A DNA stretch of 64,000 nucleotides, from contig CAJWBE010000009.1 of assembly GCA_913020045.1 (NCBI GenBank), positions 54,708-118,707 of the forward strand. The letters run 5' to 3'. Made by a program: the position numbers and the translations under genes. The DNA is from an uncultured Oleiphilus sp. (GTDB lineage Bacteria; Pseudomonadota; Gammaproteobacteria; Pseudomonadales; Oleiphilaceae). Each line of letters opens with the position of its first letter. Positions within the stretch are counted from its first letter, which is position 1. A model generated the notes under the pieces. That model ran no database searches. It saw nothing but the letters and a program-made list of their open reading frames with translations, and was not told the origin of the DNA. Positions 1 to 10,350 of this stretch are shown here, piece after piece.

Positions 1-2418
1 CATTTGTCGGCACTCTTCGACAAGCGTTACCACCTTATCAGTATTCTGCATATCAGCGGTCAGCACCGCCGCCATGAACTCCGCAGGATAATGGCGCTTT
101 AACCAAAGCGTCTGGTAAGAGACCAAGGCATAGGCGGCCGAGTGAGATTTGTTGAAACCGTAACCTGCAAATTTCTCAACCAAATCAAAAATCTTTAGCG
201 CCAAATCACCTTCAACCCCATTTTCAATAGCGCCCGCCTCAAACAACCCTCGTTGCTTGGCCATTTCTTCGGGTTTTTTCTTACCCATCGCTCGCCGCAA
301 TACATCCGCACCACCCAAGGTATAGCCCGCCAATGTCTGCGCAATTTGCATGACTTGCTCTTGGTAGACGATAACCCCATAAGTCGGCTCCAGGATAGTT
401 TGGAGGCTCATGTGCTGGAAATCAGGGTGCGGGTAGGCAACTTCTGCGCGGCCATGCTTTCGATTAATAAAGTCGTCAACCATGCCAGACTCAAGCGGGC
501 CAGGACGAAATAGCGCAACCAGCGCGATCATATCTTCTAGATTGTCAGGCTGGAGTCGACGAATCAGATCCTTCATTCCGCGAGATTCAAGCTGGAACAC
601 CGCCGTCGTCTGCGCCGTTTTCAATAAATCAAACGAAGGCTGATCGTCCAAAGGAATATGATCAATATTGATCGTTTCTTTACCCTCGGCAATTAAGCGA
701 GGGTTGATCATTTTCAAGGCCCAATCAACAATGGTCAGCGTACGCAAACCGAGGAAGTCGAATTTAACTAGGCCCGCCTCTTCGACGTCGTTCTTGTCAA
801 ACTGCGTGACTAGTCCGCCACCCTCTTCATCACAATATAACGCCGAAAAATCAGTCAACTTAGTCGGTGCTATCACGACACCACCGGCGTGCTTACCTAC
901 GTTGCGCGTAACGCCTTCGAGGGAAAGCGCCATTTCCCATATCTCTGCCGCTTCGTCGTCCTGCTCAATGAACTCCTTTAAAGGAGGCTCCTGCTCAATC
1001 GCTTTGCTTAGCGTCATCCCCACTTCAAAAGGAATCATCTTAGATAATCGATCCGCGAGGCCGTAGGATTTACCTTGCACTCGCGCAACGTCGCGCACGA
1101 CCGCTTTCGCCGCCATCGTTCCGAAGGTAATAATCTGCGAGACCGCTTCGCGACCATAGTGACTCGCCACATAATCAATCACGCGGTCTCGACCATCCAT
1201 ACAAAAGTCGACATCGAAGTCGGGCATCGATACTCGCTCAGGATTCAAAAACCGCTCGAACAGCAAATCATATTCCAAGGGGTCCAAATCGGTAATTTTC
1301 AAGGCATAGGCGACTAACGACCCGGCACCAGAACCTCGACCGGGCCCGACTGGGATATCGTGATTTTTAGCCCATTGAATGAAGTCCATAACGATAAGGA
1401 AGTAACCTGGAAACCCCATTTGTAGAATAATGTCTAGCTCGAACACCAAACGATCATAATAAGGTTGTCTAAATTCGGGCGTATCGCGCCCCAAACAAAT
1501 CACCTCAAGGCGTTCATCGAGACCGTCTCGGCAAAGCTGCCGAAAAAACTCATCCATGGTCATGCCGTCAGGGACTGGATAGTTGGGCAAAAAATACTCG
1601 CCTAACCGCACTTCCACTGAGCAACGTTTTGCGATTTCCAAGGTGTTCGTAATTGCTTCAGGAATGTCCGAAAATAAAGCCTCCATTTCCTCGGCAGACT
1701 TTAGGTATTGCTGGTCGCTGTAACGCTTAACTCGCCGCGGATCATCAATCGTTTCACCGTCAGAAATACAGACACGCGCTTCATGTGCGTCGAAATCCTC
1801 TTGCTTAAGAAACTGAACGTCATTGGTGGCCACCACTGGACAATTCATCTCTTGTGCGAGCGAGACGCTATGATGAACACACTCTTCATCGTTTTCGCGG
1901 TGTGTCCGCTGAAGCTCCAAATAGAAACTGTCGGGAAAAACAGACATCCAAAACGCTAGCCGCTCTCGCGCTAAATCTAAACGCCCGTTAATCAGCGCCT
2001 GTCCGATATCGCCTTCTTTGGCACCCGACAAGGCAATTAAGCCTTGCGAAGAATTTTTCAGCCAATCACGCTGTACAGTCGCATAACCGTTTTTCTGGCC
2101 CTCGGTATACGCCTTGGAAATTAGTTCTGTTAAATTCAGATAACCCGCGCTGTTTTTGACGAGTAAAGTCATACGAAGTGGCGGATCGCCTTCTATCGGG
2201 TTTTCAAGCCAAACGCAGGCACCAACAATAGGCTTTACGCCTACGCCACGCATGGCGTTGTAAAATTTTACTAAGGCACACAAGTTTGACTGGTCGGTTA
2301 ACGCAATGGCAGGCATTGACTGCCCAGCAAGCGCTTTTGCAAGCGGTTTAATTCGCACCAAACCATTAACCAGTGAAAATTCAGAGTGGACTTTTAAGTG
2401 AACAAAATTGGCGGGCAT
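1..2418 (-). CDS. dnaE: DNA polymerase III alpha subunit, N-terminal part (runs off window)
   Basis: This is the replicative polymerase subunit that extends DNA in the Pol III holoenzyme. I translated the minus strand from the ATG at 2416-2418; 806 codons are present, where the family is about 1,160 residues, so the C-terminus lies outside the window. The N-terminus (residues 1 to about 280) looks like the PHP domain, beginning with a histidine-containing [10 protein letters not shown] segment. The polymerase core shows [16 protein letters not shown] and [13 protein letters not shown] near residues 399-411, which carries two of the catalytic aspartates. DFLGLRTL, which should carry the third, follows. 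The downstream [23 protein letters not shown] and [15 protein letters not shown] motifs are typical. The frame is open to the window edge. It is transcribed in the same direction as the TlpA-like gene upstream, across a 198-nt gap, so it probably has its own promoter. Identity is certain. Confidence 0.98.
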   Translation of the reverse strand, partial: MPANFVHLKVHSEFSLVNGLVRIKPLAKALAGQSMPAIALTDQSNLCALVKFYNAMRGVGVKPIVGACVWLENPIEGDPPLRMTLLVKNSAGYLNLTELISKAYTEGQKNGYATVQRDWLKNSSQGLIALSGAKEGDIGQALINGRLDLARERLAFWMSVFPDSFYLELQRTHRENDEECVHHSVSLAQEMNCPVVATNDVQFLKQEDFDAHEARVCISDGETIDDPRRVKRYSDQQYLKSAEEMEALFSDIPEAITNTLEIAKRCSVEVRLGEYFLPNYPVPDGMTMDEFFRQLCRDGLDERLEVICLGRDTPEFRQPYYDRLVFELDIILQMGFPGYFLIVMDFIQWAKNHDIPVGPGRGSGAGSLVAYALKITDLDPLEYDLLFERFLNPERVSMPDFDVDFCMDGRDRVIDYVASHYGREAVSQIITFGTMAAKAVVRDVARVQGKSYGLADRLSKMIPFEVGMTLSKAIEQEPPLKEFIEQDDEAAEIWEMALSLEGVTRNVGKHAGGVVIAPTKLTDFSALYCDEEGGGLVTQFDKNDVEEAGLVKFDFLGLRTLTIVDWALKMINPRLIAEGKETINIDHIPLDDQPSFDLLKTAQTTAVFQLESRGMKDLIRRLQPDNLEDMIALVALFRPGPLESGMVDDFINRKHGRAEVAYPHPDFQHMSLQTILEPTYGVIVYQEQVMQIAQTLAGYTLGGADVLRRAMGKKKPEEMAKQRGLFEAGAIENGVEGDLALKIFDLVEKFAGYGFNKSHSAAYALVSYQTLWLKRHYPAEFMAAVLTADMQNTDKVVTLVEECRQM

Positions 2419-2497
2419 ACGACCTTTAGTATCATCAAACAGCGAGAAAGTAGTTCAGATAGCGAGTTAAACTTGGCATCAGGAGTAAGCCAAAATA

Positions 2498-2549
2498 TTA
2501 GCATGAAGCCGCTTAAGTTCGGTACGATTTTTTAGGTACGTCATGCTAA
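2498..2549. other. Long-loop inverted repeat upstream of dnaE
   Basis: The 9-nt arms TTAGCATGA (2498-2506) and TCATGCTAA (2541-2549) are perfect inverted copies separated by 34 nt. They lie in the 198-nt gap between the TlpA-like gene and the dnaE start. The gap contains no plausible gene. The repeat could be a weak RNA hairpin in the dnaE leader or a chance match. Confidence 0.3.
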
Positions 2550-2616
2550 GTATACTTCTGATTAGCAGGACGTATGTGCTGACTCGTGACATCTAAAACA
2601 ACTAGATGCTGACCAC

Positions 2617-3078
2617 TCAAAGCCCCAGCTGTTTACGCACGCTAGCTTGCGTCTGTGGTCCCATCAGCCAGTATTCGAACTGGCCATCCGGACTAATCAC
2701 CATCGTGGCCGGCAATCCTTTGGGTACAGGCTGATCAAATAGGATGGCGGGATCTTCATTGATCAACGGGAAATCAATCCCAAGCGTGACAATTTGCTTT
2801 TCCAGCTCAACACCCGACTCTCGATCGAAATTAAACCCCAGTACCTGAATAGACGCATCTTCATCTAGAGCATTCAGCTCGGGGATCTCCTCAACACATG
2901 GCTTGCACCACACCGCCCAATAGTTGATTAACAACCACTGCCCTTGATACGACGACACATTGCGCTGATCACCATTCGTCAGCAAAAATCGCGGTTCAGA
3001 ACACCCAACAAGAAAAATCACTGTAAACAGCCATAAAACAGCTTTCACTCTATTTACGCTCTCCGTTAAAATGCGCAC
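2617..3078 (-). CDS. TlpA/ResA-like thioredoxin-fold lipoprotein
   Basis: A predicted periplasm-facing thiol-disulfide oxidoreductase anchored as a lipoprotein. The 153-residue product has a signal segment (hydrophobic about residues 12-25) ending in a lipobox LVGC with Cys26. A thioredoxin-like domain follows, with a WCKPC active site (Cys58, Cys61) preceded by INYWAVW and a cis-Pro region GLPATMVISPDG. Small TlpA-like proteins of this layout reduce apoproteins or act in cytochrome c maturation, but the substrate cannot be read from the sequence. The start is GTG at 3078, with a G-rich GGTGGGGA stretch upstream. An in-frame GTG at 3048 would give a shorter, equally good signal peptide. It is divergent from arsC with only 32 nt between starts. 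Confidence 0.85.
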   Translation of the reverse strand: MRILTESVNRVKAVLWLFTVIFLVGCSEPRFLLTNGDQRNVSSYQGQWLLINYWAVWCKPCVEEIPELNALDEDASIQVLGFNFDRESGVELEKQIVTLGIDFPLINEDPAILFDQPVPKGLPATMVISPDGQFEYWLMGPQTQASVRKQLGL

Positions 3079-3110
3079 TATCTATCCCCACCAAAATTCA
3101 GCTGAGAAAC

Positions 3111-4092
<982 letters not shown>

Positions 4093-4165
4093 CACATCAC
4101 ACGAAAAAACAGATGAAGCGTATTTTGACGCTAACTCTTCTTACCACTAAACGAACGGAACCGTC

Positions 4166-4531
4166 ATGAACCTAGCCAAAAAAAGTCACGCAATGATGCA
4201 CATCACGCACCTTTGCTACCTCGCCATTCTAGTATTGATGGTCATTACTACTTTGCCACCGTTTCTGTCTCTCACCACATCTATTGCACCGGTGCTAGGT
4301 GTCAAGCTACTGCCCTTGCTTATTGTTCTGCCAGGGCTATTGTTAAATAAGCTACGCACCTATATCTGGCTTTGCTTTATCATCTTGTTTTATTTCACTC
4401 AAGCAGTGGTCGAGTCATTTCTATCGCTTGGTGCCAATATCGATCTAGCCATTACGCTTCTTTCGGTCGTATTGTTTTTAGCAGCAATGCTGCATGTAAA
4501 GTGGGAACGAGAATTAGGCCGTTCATTATAG
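4166..4531 (+). CDS. DUF2069 inner-membrane protein
   Basis: A 121-residue protein with four hydrophobic segments (about residues 15-33, 47-60, 66-83 and 90-107), consistent with the small DUF2069 family found after wrbA in pseudomonads. Its function is unknown. Position, size and topology support the call. It is the third and last gene of the arsC-wrbA cluster. The stop codon abuts a 12-bp tandem repeat. Confidence 0.8.
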   Translation: MNLAKKSHAMMHITHLCYLAILVLMVITTLPPFLSLTTSIAPVLGVKLLPLLIVLPGLLLNKLRTYIWLCFIILFYFTQAVVESFLSLGANIDLAITLLSVVLFLAAMLHVKWERELGRSL

Positions 4532-4566
4532 TTAGTGCTGCAGTTAGTGCTGCAGTTAGTGCTGAG
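4531..4566 (+). repeat. 12-bp tandem repeat, three copies
   Basis: The unit GTTAGTGCTGCA occurs at 4531-4542 and 4543-4554. A third copy at 4555-4566 differs in the last two bases. It starts on the last base of the DUF2069 stop codon and lies 35 nt before the GspE-like start. A further CAGTTAGT occurs just downstream. It looks like a slippage-type microsatellite in the intergenic spacer. Confidence 0.85.
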
Positions 4567-4601
4567 TTTAATTAATTACAGTTAGTCATAAGGAACCCGT
4601 C

Positions 4602-6371
4602 ATGAAGCCTGCACCTTTAGTGAACAAAACGCTGTCTTTGCAGGACCTCGTTAACCAGTTACTAACTGATGAAAAACTTACGCAAGCGGACGCAGAAAAG
4701 CTTATAACGACCCCAAAAGGGCACAAACTCGCCAACCAACACCCCCTAGAAACAATTGCCGGCGCCAATTTAAAAGAACCAGATGGCACCCCCATCAGCA
4801 TGGCCTCGCTGCTTGACTGGTTAAGCGCATGGGCCGAACAAGCTGTTTTTCATATCGACCCACTCAAAATCGATTCATTGAAAATCGCACAAATAATGTC
4901 GTTTGCGTTTGCCCAGCGGCATCAAATCATGGCAGTCGAAATCAAGCCCGAATTTGTCGTGATCGCGAGTGCTCAGCCGTTCAATGATGAATGGGAAAAT
5001 GACCTTAAGCATGTCCTCAAAAAAGATATCGTTCGCGTCGTTACGAACCCGGAAGACCTTCGGCGCTACACCGTCGAATTTTATGAACTCGCAAAGTCGG
5101 TAAACCAAGCCGGTGGAGTCGATTCTGACTCCCCATTTACGCAAAACTTTGAACAAATGCTGGAACTCGGCGCACAAGGAAACCCAGACGCAAACGACCA
5201 GCATATCGTCAATATCGTGGACTGGTTGCTACAGTATGCCTTTGACCAACGCGCCAGTGACATACACATCGAACCACGTCGTGAGATCGCCCAAATGCGT
5301 TTTCGTATCGATGGGATTTTGCACAACGTTTATGAATTTCCAGCGAAGGTAGGCATCGCGGTCACTAGTCGACTCAAAATTCTAGGGCGTCTGAATGTGG
5401 CCGAAAAGCGCAAGCCGCAAGACGGACGAATCAAAACTCGCAATACGCTCGATAAAGAGATCGAACTTCGGCTATCCACACTGCCAACAGCCTTTGGCGA
5501 AAAGTTGGTGATGCGTATTTTCGATCCAGACGTTTTGCAATGTTCATTTCAAGATTTGGGTTTTGGAAGCGAAGACCTGAGCCGTTGGAACGAGATGATT
5601 AAGCAACCGCACGGCATTATATTGGTCACCGGGCCAACAGGCTCAGGTAAAACGACCACGCTCTACTCAACGCTAAGGGAGTTGGCCACCTCTGAAGTCA
5701 ATGTCAGCACGATTGAAGACCCTATCGAAATGGTGGAGCCAGCGTTCAATCAAATGCAGGTTCAGCACTCTATCGGCCTAGAGTTTTCGGATGGCGTAAA
5801 AGCGCTCATGCGCCAAGATCCAGACATCATCATGATTGGTGAGATTCGCGACTTAGAGACTGCCGAAATGGCTGTTCAAGCGGCACTAACGGGGCACCTG
5901 GTATTATCGACCCTGCACACGAACGATGCGCCCAGCAGCCTTAATCGCCTGCTCGAACTAGGCATTCCATCTTATCTGATTCGCGCTACAGTATTGGGCG
6001 TAATGGCACAGCGACTTGTTCGAACCCTGTGCCCCTCCTGCAAAAAGCCAACGAGCATTTCACAGGAAGATTGGACGACGATTACTCATCCATGGAAAAC
6101 AGCCGTTCCTCAAAAAGCATGCGAGCCAGTTGGCTGTCTTGAGTGTCGTAATACCGGTTATCGTGGGCGTGCTGGGGTCTATGAAATCATGCCCTTATCC
6201 GAGCCAATAAAAGAGCAGATTAACGACAACACCAATAGTGCTGCCGTACGTAAACAAGCCATTAAAGAAGGAATGCACTCACTTAGACTAAGTGGCGCGC
6301 AAAAAATTGCAGCAGGCCAAACCACTATTGATGAAATTCTTCGCGTTACGCCATTAAGCCTAAGCAAGTAG
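4602..6371 (+). CDS. GspE/PulE-family secretion or pilus assembly ATPase (orphan)
   Basis: A cytoplasmic hexameric ATPase of the type II secretion/type IV pilus family, which powers pseudopilus or pilus assembly. The 589-residue product has a divergent N-terminal region (about 1-190) and an N2-type domain with ASDIHIEP and FRIDG (about 217-240). The Walker A GPTGSGKTT spans 344-352. An Asp box STIEDPIE, Walker B DPDIIMIGEIRD (about 406-417) and LSTLHTND follow. A C-terminal zinc module has paired CxxC motifs (C477/C480 and C512/C515). A good AAGGA ribosome site precedes the ATG. No other secretion or pilus gene is in the window, so the partner machine is unknown. It converges with the OGT-like genes with only 12 nt between stops. 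Confidence 0.92.
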   Translation: MKPAPLVNKTLSLQDLVNQLLTDEKLTQADAEKLITTPKGHKLANQHPLETIAGANLKEPDGTPISMASLLDWLSAWAEQAVFHIDPLKIDSLKIAQIMSFAFAQRHQIMAVEIKPEFVVIASAQPFNDEWENDLKHVLKKDIVRVVTNPEDLRRYTVEFYELAKSVNQAGGVDSDSPFTQNFEQMLELGAQGNPDANDQHIVNIVDWLLQYAFDQRASDIHIEPRREIAQMRFRIDGILHNVYEFPAKVGIAVTSRLKILGRLNVAEKRKPQDGRIKTRNTLDKEIELRLSTLPTAFGEKLVMRIFDPDVLQCSFQDLGFGSEDLSRWNEMIKQPHGIILVTGPTGSGKTTTLYSTLRELATSEVNVSTIEDPIEMVEPAFNQMQVQHSIGLEFSDGVKALMRQDPDIIMIGEIRDLETAEMAVQAALTGHLVLSTLHTNDAPSSLNRLLELGIPSYLIRATVLGVMAQRLVRTLCPSCKKPTSISQEDWTTITHPWKTAVPQKACEPVGCLECRNTGYRGRAGVYEIMPLSEPIKEQINDNTNSAAVRKQAIKEGMHSLRLSGAQKIAAGQTTIDEILRVTPLSLSK

Positions 6372-6383
6372 TTTAACCTCGCG

Positions 6384-8153
6384 CTACGAGTCCAAGTAGC
6401 GCTGGTACATGCTATCCACCGCTTCACCGAAGTCATTGGCAAATCGATCCACCTGCATTAGCGGGCTATTCTGCATGCGCTCGCGCATCCCCTCTCGAAG
6501 CGTCTGAAGCGCCGTTAGATCAGCCGCTTTCGCTGCCGCCAACGCAACGTATCCATCGACATCGTCTGCGATAAAGTCTTCAAGACTCACCTGACTCATA
6601 ATACTCACACCCACTCGGGATCGGTGCGCATCTCCCGCGATCACTACGCTAGGGACGCCCTGCCAGAGTGCCTCACAGGTTGTCGTGGTGCCGTTATAGG
6701 GAAACGTATCGAGGTGAATATCAACCTTTCCATACAATTCTAAGTGCTCTTTTCGCCCGGGTGTTTCCGGCATTAGCGTTAGTCGCTTTGGCGACACGCC
6801 ATAACTTGCAAACTGCTTCTTTAGCCGTTCTCTCAACGGCGGGTCAATGAGAGATAAACTTTTTATCATCAAGGTTGAATCTGCAACAGACAGCAGAATT
6901 TTTGCCCAAGCAGCAATCACCTCATCGTTAAATTTGTGGTATGCATTAAAGCTGCCAAAACAAACGCCTGGGCTCTTCTTCGTTCGCTGCACGAACGAAA
7001 CAGGTGGAGCTACGGCATCGGCTTCAAAGCAAAGAAAGCCGCCTTTTAAACGAACCAAACTCTCGGTGTGTAAGTGTTCTGTTAGCGATCGAGGGTCAGC
7101 CCATTCATCCGTTAAGCGATAGTCCATTCGCGACAGCCCTGTGGTATTTGGATAGCCCAAATAACTGACCTGAATCGGTGCTGCCTTATTCGCAAACACA
7201 CCCAATCTAAACGAGCTGGTATAGGCACTCAGATCAAACAGTAAATCGATCTGATCATTCTGAACTTGTTGCGCGACACGCTCTATGTCCATCGAGCGAG
7301 TTTCGACCCAAGCATTGCAAAGAGATTTAATCTGCTCCGATACCGCGTCCTCTTTTTGAACATCGGAATAACAAATCACCTCAAACCGTGTGCGATCTAA
7401 GCCCCTCAGCAAAGGCAGCAAAAAGAAAGTCACAGAGTGGGTACGCAAGTCCCCAGAAATAAACGCGATCCGAATTTTATCGGGCCGTTTACTGGGTTTT
7501 TGATGCTCCATTGGGGAATAACTAGCTTCAAGCCTGCGACCGAAGTTGATATGTTCCTGAAAGATTTCCTTCTCGCTCAACTGGGGAAACGCATTGGTCG
7601 CGAAGACGAACCAGCCATCAAAGTCCGACTCGCCGAGCGCTAAACTGCTCGCGATTCTGAAGTTCTCTAATGATGATTTGTGCTCAGCCATACTCAACTG
7701 TGCTTGCGCTAGGTGCAGATGTACCGAGGAATTTTGGCTACCAAGCTTTACTAACTTCGTAAAATGCGCAGCACTTTCTGAGTAGCGCTTTTTCGCTCGC
7801 AAAAACTTGGCCACGAAAAAACGTGCTTTCTCGGAAGCAGAGTTATGCTTTAGCCAAGCCATCGCGCACTCTAGTCCGGCATTATAAAGATCTTCAGCAG
7901 CGCAAATGTCGACCGCTTTTTCTAATAAGGGCTCCTTCATTTGTTGATTGCCTTTTCGCAGAGCAGCCTTCTGTAAGAATGCGACACCTTTCGCGCCATT
8001 ACCTTCTGCCAAAAACACATCCGCAATCAACCAGTTAACCTGAGGGTCAGAGGGAGACTTTTTATGCAACGGCGCTAACAAGTTTTTTGCGCGGTCAAAA
8101 TCGCCAACACCTATCGCCTGCTGAGCTTGCTGCATCACTTGGTTAGCTTGCAT
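6384..8153 (-). CDS. TPR protein with SPINDLY/OGT-like glycosyltransferase domain (GT41), copy 1
   Basis: A predicted soluble protein O-glycosyltransferase (GlcNAc- or fucose-transferring in characterised relatives). Residues 1-190 are helical TPR-like repeats. The GT41 catalytic region covers about 226-580: ISGDLRTHS with His239, which I align with the conserved His of human OGT; PIQVSYLGYPNTTGLSRMDY; and the donor-binding LDTFPYNGTTTTCEALWQG (481-499). Where bacterial SPY-like proteins usually have NGHTG, this copy has SAYTS (309-313). It is the downstream member of a tandem pair with a 611-residue paralogue of the same layout, 65 nt away. Acceptor proteins are unknown. Secretion or surface proteins are plausible given the neighbouring GspE-like ATPase, but that is inference. 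Confidence 0.9.
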   Translation of the reverse strand: MQANQVMQQAQQAIGVGDFDRAKNLLAPLHKKSPSDPQVNWLIADVFLAEGNGAKGVAFLQKAALRKGNQQMKEPLLEKAVDICAAEDLYNAGLECAMAWLKHNSASEKARFFVAKFLRAKKRYSESAAHFTKLVKLGSQNSSVHLHLAQAQLSMAEHKSSLENFRIASSLALGESDFDGWFVFATNAFPQLSEKEIFQEHINFGRRLEASYSPMEHQKPSKRPDKIRIAFISGDLRTHSVTFFLLPLLRGLDRTRFEVICYSDVQKEDAVSEQIKSLCNAWVETRSMDIERVAQQVQNDQIDLLFDLSAYTSSFRLGVFANKAAPIQVSYLGYPNTTGLSRMDYRLTDEWADPRSLTEHLHTESLVRLKGGFLCFEADAVAPPVSFVQRTKKSPGVCFGSFNAYHKFNDEVIAAWAKILLSVADSTLMIKSLSLIDPPLRERLKKQFASYGVSPKRLTLMPETPGRKEHLELYGKVDIHLDTFPYNGTTTTCEALWQGVPSVVIAGDAHRSRVGVSIMSQVSLEDFIADDVDGYVALAAAKAADLTALQTLREGMRERMQNSPLMQVDRFANDFGEAVDSMYQRYLDS

Positions 8154-8218
8154 GTAGATAAAATCCTTGCCTATTCGCTAATTGAATCACCGGAAAAAGA
8201 GCTCGTAAACTGACTAAA

Positions 8219-10033
8219 CTACGAGTCAGGTTGCGATGATAGATAACGACCATACATTAATTCCACGGCCTCACTAAAATCTTTGGCGAAACGCTCTGTC
8301 TGCATCAAGGGACTATTCAGCATACGTTCGCGCATCGTTGCACGAAGTGCTTCCAATGCCGCCAGATCACTCGCCTTCGATACCGCAAGCGAGACATAAT
8401 CGTCCAAATCTTTTGCAATGAAATCGTTTAGCCCCAGCTGATTTAAAATACTAACACCCACTCGAGCACGGTGGCTGCTGCCAGCAAGTACGATACTTGG
8501 GACACCTTGCCAAAAGGCCTCACAAGTCGTTGTGGTGCCGTTATACGGAAAAGTATCAAGATGGATATCTACTTTTGCGTAAAGCCCCAAATGCTCGACT
8601 CGCCCTGGCGTATGATTTAACAGTATTAATCGCTTAGATGAGATGCCATGCTGCTTAAACTTTCTCTTAAAGGCGTCTTTAACCCCAGCGTCACCCAGTG
8701 CAGTGCTTTTAACTAGCAGGCTAGAGCCCTCTACAGCTAGCAGCACCCTAGCCCATACTGAAATGACATCATCTGTGATCTTTTGAAAGGCATTAAAACT
8801 ACCAAAGCAGACCACTTGGCCAGCTTTAGTGCGATTCACAAAGCTAGGCTCTGGCGCATCCGGCGCAGGTTCGAAACATAAAAAACCTCCTGGCAAGCGG
8901 ACTAAAGCCTCAGAATGAAGGTGTTCGGTAGTGTTCTCAGGGTCGGCCCAATAATCACTCAGGCGATAGTCGATACGGGAAAAGCCCGTCGTATTCGGGT
9001 ACGCCAAATAAGTAACCTGAACCGGCGCCGACTTACTTATATAAGTATGAAAACGTACCGCTCCCGTATGGCCATTTAAATCCACCAGAATATCAACTTT
9101 GTGCTGTCGAATTAAAGCCACTAAGGCGTCATCACTCAAGGCCGTCGCGTCGTGCCAGCCATCACAGAAAGACTTTATCTCCGCCGTAAAGCTATCTTCG
9201 CGGTCGGTATCCGAATAACAAAACACCTCATAACGGTTCTTATCTATCCCTCGCAACAGCGGCAGTAAAAAGTAAGCAATAGAGTGACTGCGAAATTCAT
9301 CGGAAGTAAATCCGAGGCGAAGCTTTTTAGGTCGCTTAGCGGGCGGGATATAATCATGTGGTACTACCTCGTTCTCTAAGGTTTTAGCATAACTAACATG
9401 CTCAGCGCTCACGGACTCTTCACTCAAAAACGGCATCGCATTGCTTGCTAGAAGAAAGTTGCCTTTGACAGCCTGCGCGCTCGGTGCAAGCGCTATCGCT
9501 TGTTGGTAATAATCGTATGCCGCTTGATGCTCACCACTAAGATACTGCGCCTCGCCTAAGGTTTTATAGACCCCCGATGTTTTTGAGCCTTGCTTCAGTA
9601 ATTTTTTTAGCTGAGTGATGCATTCTGAGTATCGCTTTTTTTGAAACAGAAACAGGCCGACGAAAAAACGCGCTTTGTCCGATTTTGGGCAATGCTTTAA
9701 CCAACTGGACGCACACTCGAAACCTAGTTGATGTAGCTGATTTGCCCCGCAAAGCTCTGATGCTTTTTCCAGCAACGGCTCCTTGAACCCCAAATTACTT
9801 TTGCGTTCAGCCGCTTTTTTCAGCAAACCTACGCCTTGCGCGACATACCCTTGCGCCACAAAAAGATCCGCCAACAACCAATTTACCTCCGGATCATTTG
9901 GATACGCTTGATGTGCTGGCGTTATAAAGGCCTTGGCGTTTGCAAGATCGTTCGCGGCTAGGCCAGCAGCAGCCTGTTGTTTTAAGTGGTTCAATTGCGC
10001 AGGAGTCATAAGAATGATTTGACGGCTCATCAT
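8219..10033 (-). CDS. TPR protein with SPINDLY/OGT-like glycosyltransferase domain (GT41), copy 2
   Basis: A paralogue of the adjacent gene, same architecture: an N-terminal TPR-like region of roughly 190 residues, then GT41. The catalytic part shows TSDEFRSHSIAYFLLPLLRG, DLNGHTGAVRFHTY, PVQVTYLAYPNTTGFSRIDY and LDTFPYNGTTTTCEAFWQG. Unlike copy 1 it keeps the canonical NGHTG segment. I chose the ATG at 10033, preceded by GCAGG. A GTG at 10054 extends the frame, and an ATG at 10009 aligns best with the start of copy 1. The two genes probably form one transcription unit running away from the MMPL locus, and they look like products of an old tandem duplication. Confidence 0.9.
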   Translation of the reverse strand: MMSRQIILMTPAQLNHLKQQAAAGLAANDLANAKAFITPAHQAYPNDPEVNWLLADLFVAQGYVAQGVGLLKKAAERKSNLGFKEPLLEKASELCGANQLHQLGFECASSWLKHCPKSDKARFFVGLFLFQKKRYSECITQLKKLLKQGSKTSGVYKTLGEAQYLSGEHQAAYDYYQQAIALAPSAQAVKGNFLLASNAMPFLSEESVSAEHVSYAKTLENEVVPHDYIPPAKRPKKLRLGFTSDEFRSHSIAYFLLPLLRGIDKNRYEVFCYSDTDREDSFTAEIKSFCDGWHDATALSDDALVALIRQHKVDILVDLNGHTGAVRFHTYISKSAPVQVTYLAYPNTTGFSRIDYRLSDYWADPENTTEHLHSEALVRLPGGFLCFEPAPDAPEPSFVNRTKAGQVVCFGSFNAFQKITDDVISVWARVLLAVEGSSLLVKSTALGDAGVKDAFKRKFKQHGISSKRLILLNHTPGRVEHLGLYAKVDIHLDTFPYNGTTTTCEAFWQGVPSIVLAGSSHRARVGVSILNQLGLNDFIAKDLDDYVSLAVSKASDLAALEALRATMRERMLNSPLMQTERFAKDFSEAVELMYGRYLSSQPDS

Positions 10034-10118
10034 AAAAGCCTGCAACAATATCACAGACCCTAGCGCAAAAAACGCGACAGGTTATGCAAGTTATCCCGCC
10101 AACGAGAGTAAGCCTCTA

Positions 10119-10138
10119 TTATCCCTAGTTATCCCTAG
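10119..10138. repeat. 10-bp direct tandem duplication
   Basis: TTATCCCTAG occurs twice head to tail (10119-10128 and 10129-10138) in the spacer between the OGT-like gene and the MMPL transporter gene. A related TTATCCCG lies about 30 nt upstream. No function is evident. Confidence 0.7.
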
Positions 10139-10244
10139 CTTGGTCTGGACACACTTTCCCGTCACGACTGAATATCCTTTCTCTCATCATCATCGCGAGA
10201 TAGTCACGCCATTGATAAAGTTCGGCCTGATCGCCGTCTCAGCG

Positions 10245-10274
10245 GACCTGACCTGACCTGACCTGACCTGACCT
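10245..10274. repeat. Six-copy GACCT pentanucleotide repeat
   Basis: Exactly six uninterrupted GACCT units occupy 10245-10274, upstream of the MMPL gene and of the palindrome at 10332. Short tandem repeats in promoter regions can change copy number by slippage and shift promoter spacing. Here the tract is about 95 nt upstream of the candidate -10 element, so any effect on expression is speculative. Confidence 0.9.
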
Positions 10275-10331
10275 CAACATTGTCGCTTTGACTTGCACCC
10301 AAAAGCGCGAAAGATTATCCTTCCCTAAATT

Positions 10332-10350
10332 TTGTGACCGACGGTCACAA
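10332..10350. promoter_or_regulatory. Perfect 19-bp palindrome, candidate TetR-type operator
   Basis: TTGTGACCGACGGTCACAA is a perfect inverted repeat: 9-nt arms TTGTGACCG/CGGTCACAA around a central A at 10341. Short-spaced symmetric sites of this form are typical of TetR-family operators. It lies 20 nt before a candidate -10 (TATAGAAT, 10370-10377), so a bound repressor would cover the -35 region of the MMPL operon. No TetR gene is in the window, so the cognate regulator would be encoded elsewhere. The palindrome is seen; the regulator class is inferred. Confidence 0.65.

Noticed and set aside
195..2400. Several plus-strand ORFs inside dnaE
   Set aside because: They are antisense shadows of the dnaE frame, with no start signals or domain features.
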